In this document: piece by piece, positions 6,850-11,495 of the stretch | Position numbering within the stretch: the first letter of the stretch is position 1 | Layout of the letters: the number at the start of each line of letters is the position of its first letter | Assembly (NCBI GenBank): GCA_017404585.1 | Contig: JAFRCB010000339.1 | Coordinates: forward strand, 1 to 11,495 | DNA: 11,495 bases | Source: Lachnospiraceae bacterium | Lineage (GTDB): Bacteria; Bacillota; Clostridia; Lachnospirales; Lachnospiraceae | Direction: 5' to 3' | The notes under the pieces: generated by a model | Told to the model about the DNA's origin: nothing | What the model saw: only the letters and a program-made list of their open reading frames with translations | The model's database searches: none | Program-made: the position numbers and the translations under genes

Positions 6850-8619
6850 TTACCGGTCCTCCTTACTGATTACAGAGGCGAACTCAGCTGCAAGCTCGTC
6901 CGAAATCTTTTTATATTCTTCTTCAACTTTGGCTTCGACAGTATACTTGTAACGACCGATTCGCTCGCGTGTCTCCATCATGACGATGTCGTTGATATTT
7001 GCACCCTGATCAAGAGCTTTCGTTCCGAGATCATAGAACGCGTAAACGAGCTTCATCATATTGTACTGTTTGCCCAGTGACGTGTATGTGTCAATCTCAT
7101 CGAAGGAGTTCTGATGCAGGAAGTCCTCACGGATGGAGCGGGCTGCTTCCATCTTAAGGCGGTCCTGCGGAGACAGAGCATCCATACCGACCATCTTGAC
7201 GATCTCGTTCAGGGAGTCCTCATCCTGCAGGAGGGACATCAGCTTCTGGCGTGTGCTCATCCAGTCCGGAGCGACGTTCTCATCGAACCACGGGCCGATG
7301 GAATCGAGATACAGACTGTAGGATGTCAGCCAGTTGATAGCCGGGAAATGTCTCTGGTGCGCAAGGTCAGCGTCAAGACCCCAGAAAACTTTGACGATTC
7401 GGAGCGTTGCCTGAGATACCGGCTCGGAAATATCACCGCCCGGAGGAGAAACAGCGCCGATCGCGGAAAGCTGGCCCTGGCGGCCTTCTTTTCCGAGGGA
7501 AATGACATCGCCCGCCCGCTCATAGAACTGAGCAAGTCTGGACGCAAGATATGCCGGGTAACCTTCTTCACCTGGCATTTCCTCGAGACGGCCGGACATC
7601 TCACGGAGAGCCTCAGCCCAACGGGATGTAGAGTCTGCCATCAGAGCTACCGAATAGCCCATATCGCGGAAGTACTCAGCCATTGTGATACCTGTGTAGA
7701 TGGATGCCTCGCGGGCCGCGACCGGCATATCGGATGTATTGGCGATAAGAACTGTTCTCTGCATGAGGGACTCACCTGTCTTCGGGTCCTTCAGTTCCGG
7801 GAACTCGTTCAGAACGTCTGTCATCTCGTTGCCTCGCTCGCCGCAGCCGATATAGATGACGATGTCAGCTTCTGCCCACTTGGCCAGCTGATGCTGGATG
7901 ACCGTCTTACCTGAGCCGAACGGACCCGGAACAGCAGCGACACCTCCCTTGGCGATCGGGAAGAATCCGTCTACGACGCGCTGACCGGTGATGAGTGGTT
8001 TCGAAGGCGGCAGCTTTGTCTTATACGGGCGTCCGCGACGGACCGGCCATTTCTGCATAAGAGTGAGTTCCTTGTCTCCGTCTTTTGTCTCAACGACGTA
8101 AACAGTCTCATCAACATTGAACTCGCCCTCTTTAATTGACTTGATCGTGCCCTTTACTCCGTAGGGCACCATGATTTTCTGTGTGACGACCGCGGTCTCC
8201 TCGACAGTACCGACGATATCACCGGCTTCCACCTCATCGCCGACTTTGGCCGTAGCCACAAATTTCCACTTTGTGCTTCTGTCCAGGGAGTCGACTTCGA
8301 CACCGCGGGCGAGGTTGTTCGTTCCCGTCTTCTCCATGATAGCATTCAGCGGTCTCTGAATACCGTCGTAGATGGAGCCGATGAGGCCCGGACCGAGCTC
8401 AACGGAAAGGGGAACATTCATGGATTCTACCGGCTCACCGGGGCCAAGTCCGGAGGTCTCCTCATAGACCTGTACGGATGCCTCGTCGCCGTGCATTTCA
8501 ATAATCTCGCCGATAAGGCGCTGCTTGCTGACTCGGACGACGTCGAACATGTTCGCGTCGCGCATGCCTTCAGCAATGACAAGCGGTCCGGCAACTTTCT
8601 TAATTGTGCCTGTGCTCAA
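6850..8619 (-). CDS. atpA: V/A-type ATPase catalytic subunit A
   Basis: Subunit A (NtpA, 589 residues) hydrolyses or synthesises ATP in the A3B3 head. The Walker A motif is GPFGSGKT (232-239, Lys238, Thr239), the catalytic glutamate is Glu261 in GERGNE, and Walker B is [11 protein letters not shown] (324-334, Asp329). The insertion characteristic of V/A-type A subunits (non-homologous region, about 110-190) is present, which separates it from F-type beta. The C-terminal helical domain is complete. The start codon is TTG (8619-8617), chosen because a strong GAGGAGG lies nine bases upstream and [18 protein letters not shown] matches the family N-terminus; the next in-frame ATG would remove 18 residues of the beta-barrel. 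A 68-nt spacer separates it from atpF. Confidence 0.98.
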   Translation of the reverse strand: MSTGTIKKVAGPLVIAEGMRDANMFDVVRVSKQRLIGEIIEMHGDEASVQVYEETSGLGPGEPVESMNVPLSVELGPGLIGSIYDGIQRPLNAIMEKTGTNNLARGVEVDSLDRSTKWKFVATAKVGDEVEAGDIVGTVEETAVVTQKIMVPYGVKGTIKSIKEGEFNVDETVYVVETKDGDKELTLMQKWPVRRGRPYKTKLPPSKPLITGQRVVDGFFPIAKGGVAAVPGPFGSGKTVIQHQLAKWAEADIVIYIGCGERGNEMTDVLNEFPELKDPKTGESLMQRTVLIANTSDMPVAAREASIYTGITMAEYFRDMGYSVALMADSTSRWAEALREMSGRLEEMPGEEGYPAYLASRLAQFYERAGDVISLGKEGRQGQLSAIGAVSPPGGDISEPVSQATLRIVKVFWGLDADLAHQRHFPAINWLTSYSLYLDSIGPWFDENVAPDWMSTRQKLMSLLQDEDSLNEIVKMVGMDALSPQDRLKMEAARSIREDFLHQNSFDEIDTYTSLGKQYNMMKLVYAFYDLGTKALDQGANINDIVMMETRERIGRYKYTVEAKVEEEYKKISDELAAEFASVISKEDR

Positions 8620-8687
8620 TTTGGTTTTCCTCCTCTAAATAGCCTGAATCAGTAAGATATCTTGCGGGCTTTTGCCTGCCTCGTCTG

Positions 8688-9008
8688 CTATTCATTACCA
8701 AACAGGATATCCGATCCGACAGCCTGCTCTACGCTTCCTTTGACTCGGGCGATCCCTTCTCCGGTATTGCCGAAGACTCCCGGGATCAGTATGATTGCCG
8801 GTGTGACCCGCTCCTCATACTTGGCCCGCTCTTTTTTAAGCAGCTCCCCGATATGCTCCGTCATGTAAATGACACCGTATCCGTTGTCCGCCAGCCTCTT
8901 CAGAAGTTTGGCGCCCTCCTCGATATCGGTGACAGTGAACGTCTCAAGTCCGAGTGCTCTGAAACCGTAGATACTGTCACGATCGCCCATGACTGCTATC
9001 TTAGACAT
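8688..9008 (-). CDS. atpF: V/A-type ATPase subunit F
   Basis: Small soluble subunit (106 residues, equivalent to Enterococcus NtpG and yeast Vma7) that binds shaft subunit D and belongs to the central rotor axle. MSKIAVMGDRDSIYGFRALGLETFTV and GYGVIYMTEHIGELL are typical of its Rossmann-like N-terminal domain; the C-terminal tail is short. An in-frame upstream ATG at 9095 exists, but the extra 29 residues are basic and low-complexity and lie wholly within atpC. ATG 9008 has GAGGG seven bases upstream and overlaps the atpC stop by 8 nt, so it is the chosen start. Confidence 0.93.
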   Translation of the reverse strand: MSKIAVMGDRDSIYGFRALGLETFTVTDIEEGAKLLKRLADNGYGVIYMTEHIGELLKKERAKYEERVTPAIILIPGVFGNTGEGIARVKGSVEQAVGSDILFGNE

Positions 9009-9975
9009 ACATTTCCCTCGTTCTTTCCCGGATCGCATCCTCCGGCAGGTTGTTCTCCTTGCAGGTGATGATGATCCGTGCCGTCTTGATCTCATTCTGC
9101 CTTGCGATCACATAGGCAACGAGCGGGCCGACCGAGCATACTTCATATTTCATCGGCTTGACCGCGCGGATCTGCGCGTTGTCACACCAGCGCTCGAACG
9201 CGGACGGCGAATCCTTCAGGGCTTCCTGTGCCTCGGCGAACCCGGCCTGGGGAAGGAATTCCATGAGAGAATCGATTCCTGCATTGGCGGCCTGAGCCAT
9301 CTGACGCACATCAAAGGATTTACACGGGCTGAGCGCTTTCTGCAGGAAGTCCAGTGATTTGCCTGTCTTGGCTGCGCGCACAGCGATCTTAATATTTGTT
9401 ACTGCGACACATGACTCCGCATAATCGCGGATCACTTTCGCGTCTGATTTCTGTCCTGCCGCCTCGATCGCGTCCAGGCAGGCTCTGTCGACCATTATGT
9501 CGCAAAGCTGTCCGTCGCGGGTGTGCAGCATTGCATCGTATGCCTCCGGCACGACGGCACGCATATGCTCGGGCAGAGCGGAATAATCCTTATCTCTGAC
9601 GATCCGGAGCATTTCGTCACGACCGTACTTATCATGACTGATATACGCGCCGATATGGTCACCGGATAAACACACATCCTTTATTGCGGCCTTCAAATTG
9701 TGATAGATGTCCGGGAACGAGAGAACGTCGAACACTGAGAAATCCACATGCATCTCATGCATGGTATCCCAGATCTTCTTCTCCTCGATGCTGAGGATCT
9801 CCTCAGGATCATCGCCGACCCCAACGTCGCCCCATCCCTTATCCTTCAGGTATGTGATGACTGTCTTCGCGTCTTTCGCGCCGACCATGGTATTCACATC
9901 CGCATCGGTAAGGAGCTTCGTCTCCAGCACTCTTATTCGGGCCACCGCATAGGTATATTCCCAATCTGATGCCAT
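9001..9975 (-). CDS. atpC: V/A-type ATPase subunit C (axle-to-ring adaptor)
   Basis: Subunit C (NtpC, 324 residues, homologous to eukaryotic subunit d) caps the K ring and connects it to the D-F shaft. The protein is almost entirely helical with no membrane segment, and the N-terminal YTYAVARIRVLETKLLTDADVNTM and C-terminal IRAVKPMKYEVCSVGPLVAYVIARQNEIKTARII blocks are characteristic. The ATG is supported by AAGGAG five bases upstream, which overlaps the atpE stop codon; the gap to atpE is only 9 nt. The gene ends by overlapping atpF. Sequence conservation in this subunit is normally low, so identification leans on the C-terminal block and operon position. Confidence 0.95.
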   Translation of the reverse strand: MASDWEYTYAVARIRVLETKLLTDADVNTMVGAKDAKTVITYLKDKGWGDVGVGDDPEEILSIEEKKIWDTMHEMHVDFSVFDVLSFPDIYHNLKAAIKDVCLSGDHIGAYISHDKYGRDEMLRIVRDKDYSALPEHMRAVVPEAYDAMLHTRDGQLCDIMVDRACLDAIEAAGQKSDAKVIRDYAESCVAVTNIKIAVRAAKTGKSLDFLQKALSPCKSFDVRQMAQAANAGIDSLMEFLPQAGFAEAQEALKDSPSAFERWCDNAQIRAVKPMKYEVCSVGPLVAYVIARQNEIKTARIIITCKENNLPEDAIRERTREMYV

Positions 9976-9984
9976 ATATTCTCC

Positions 9985-10578
9985 TTAGGAGAACAGCGCC
10001 TTGAACACACTGTCCTGAATCTGATCTTTTGCTGAATCAAAAATTGCCGTAAGAGAACAATTCTCCTCTATCCCGCCGTAGGACAGTATAAAACCGTTCT
10101 CGATATTTGCCGACTTTTCGCTGAGCTTGAGGCTCCCGCCTTTTGCAGCCGCGACCTCTTTGATCTTTGCGAGGAATTCCGGAGTGATCCGCTTCTTATC
10201 CTTGTCGGACAGAAGGATCTCACCTGTTTCGCCGCGGACGGATCTTTCGAGGAACCTGGCCAGCATGTCGAAATAAGACGCATCGTCTCTGCCGGAGAGC
10301 TCCTTGTAAGCGCCCTCGATGACGTCCGCGATCATACCCTGCTTGGCTGCAAGCAGAGATTTCTTCTTCAAACTGTCACAGGAAGCAGCGATCCTTGCTT
10401 CATAAAGAGCCACGCTGCGCTCGGTCTTCAGGTTTTCCGCCTCCCGGACTTTATCTGCTTTAGCCTTCGCCTCGTCTATGATCCCCTTTGCTTCCTCTGC
10501 GGCTTTTGCCAGCAGCACATCGGCTTCACCCTGGGCTTCAGCCAGTATACGGCTCGTAATATTGTCTATTCCTGCCAT
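9985..10578 (-). CDS. atpE: V/A-type ATPase peripheral stalk subunit E
   Basis: Subunit E (NtpE, 197 residues) pairs with a G-type stalk subunit to hold the A3B3 head against rotation. The N-terminal half (about 1-90) is an Ala/Lys/Glu-rich long helix (ILAEAQGEADVLLAKAAEEAKGII) suited to a right-handed coiled coil. The C-terminal half is the globular head-binding domain, ending with ENGFILSYGGIEENCSLTAIFDS. The ATG is preceded by AAGGGGG at normal distance. A 42-nt spacer separates it from atpK. The partner stalk gene (subunit G/H-like) is not in the window; in related operons it lies upstream of atpI, beyond the right edge. Confidence 0.95.
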   Translation of the reverse strand: MAGIDNITSRILAEAQGEADVLLAKAAEEAKGIIDEAKAKADKVREAENLKTERSVALYEARIAASCDSLKKKSLLAAKQGMIADVIEGAYKELSGRDDASYFDMLARFLERSVRGETGEILLSDKDKKRITPEFLAKIKEVAAAKGGSLKLSEKSANIENGFILSYGGIEENCSLTAIFDSAKDQIQDSVFKALFS

Positions 10579-10620
10579 ATTGACCCCCTTATTTCAATCT
10601 TTGCCTGATCCTTATGCCTC

Positions 10621-11495
<875 letters not shown>

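Noticed and set aside
6124..7080. 318-codon open frame on the plus strand across the atpB/atpA junction
   Set aside because: It is antisense to two highly conserved ATPase genes, has no suitable ribosome site or recognisable domain, and its composition follows the codon pattern of the real genes.
7114..7914. 266-codon open frame on the plus strand opposite atpA
   Set aside because: Antisense shadow of atpA, covering its Walker and C-terminal regions. It has no family motif and no promoter.
8654..8679. Small palindrome (8654-8663) and short stem (8664-8679) between atpF and atpA
   Set aside because: On the transcribed strand the stem has an A-C mismatch and is only about six pairs long with no U run, so it is too weak to call a terminator or regulator.
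9009..9095. Upstream in-frame extension of atpF to an ATG at 9095
   Set aside because: The 29 extra residues are Arg/Ser-rich and encoded within atpC. The family N-terminus MSKIAVMGDRDS starts at 9008, where a ribosome site is present.

Overview
The window is a chromosomal segment that looks like a member of the Clostridia (Bacillota), probably close to Lachnospiraceae. The reasons are a V/A-type ATPase operon in the order I-K-E-C-F-A-B-D, strong AAGGAGG-type ribosome binding sites before nearly every gene, an ECF-type thiamine transporter subunit behind a TPP riboswitch, and a moderate G+C content. The genus cannot be fixed from the sequence alone.

Right and centre (about 4731-11495, all on the minus strand, read right to left): the genes of a rotary V/A-type ATPase. 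These are atpI (membrane stator subunit, cut by the right edge), atpK (c-ring proteolipid), atpE (peripheral stalk), atpC (central axle adaptor), atpF (small axle subunit), atpA (catalytic), atpB (non-catalytic) and atpD (central shaft). Spacing is tight: several genes overlap or abut, and atpB begins immediately after the atpA stop. The K subunit carries the full set of residues that bind Na+ in the Enterococcus hirae enzyme, so a sodium-coupled pump or synthase is the best guess. The operon promoter lies outside the window.

The minus-strand operon continues into an 821-codon gene (2276-4741) that overlaps the end of atpD by 11 bases and starts with GTG. It encodes a membrane-anchored or exported protein with a beta-rich, propeller-like middle and a C-terminal part resembling a degenerate C39-like (papain-fold) domain. 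It is not a known ATPase subunit and is the least understood gene here. Two RNA-level oddities flank it: a potential G-quadruplex overlapping a perfect hairpin between atpB and atpD, and a perfect 12-base-arm inverted repeat just inside the 821-codon gene.

Left: thiT (1546-2187, plus strand) encodes the thiamine-binding S-component of an ECF transporter. It has a good sigma-A-type promoter and a TPP riboswitch whose 3' end contains the gene's own Shine-Dalgarno sequence. thiT and the 821-codon gene converge on one shared bidirectional terminator (2236-2274). Divergent from thiT is an Ldh2/MDH2-family NAD(P)-dependent 2-hydroxyacid dehydrogenase (124-1242, minus strand), followed by a hairpin near the left edge.

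No tRNA, rRNA, CRISPR array or insertion sequence was seen. The most unusual material is the 821-codon gene's coupling to the ATPase and the intra-operon RNA structures around atpD. The enzymes themselves are ordinary and intact.
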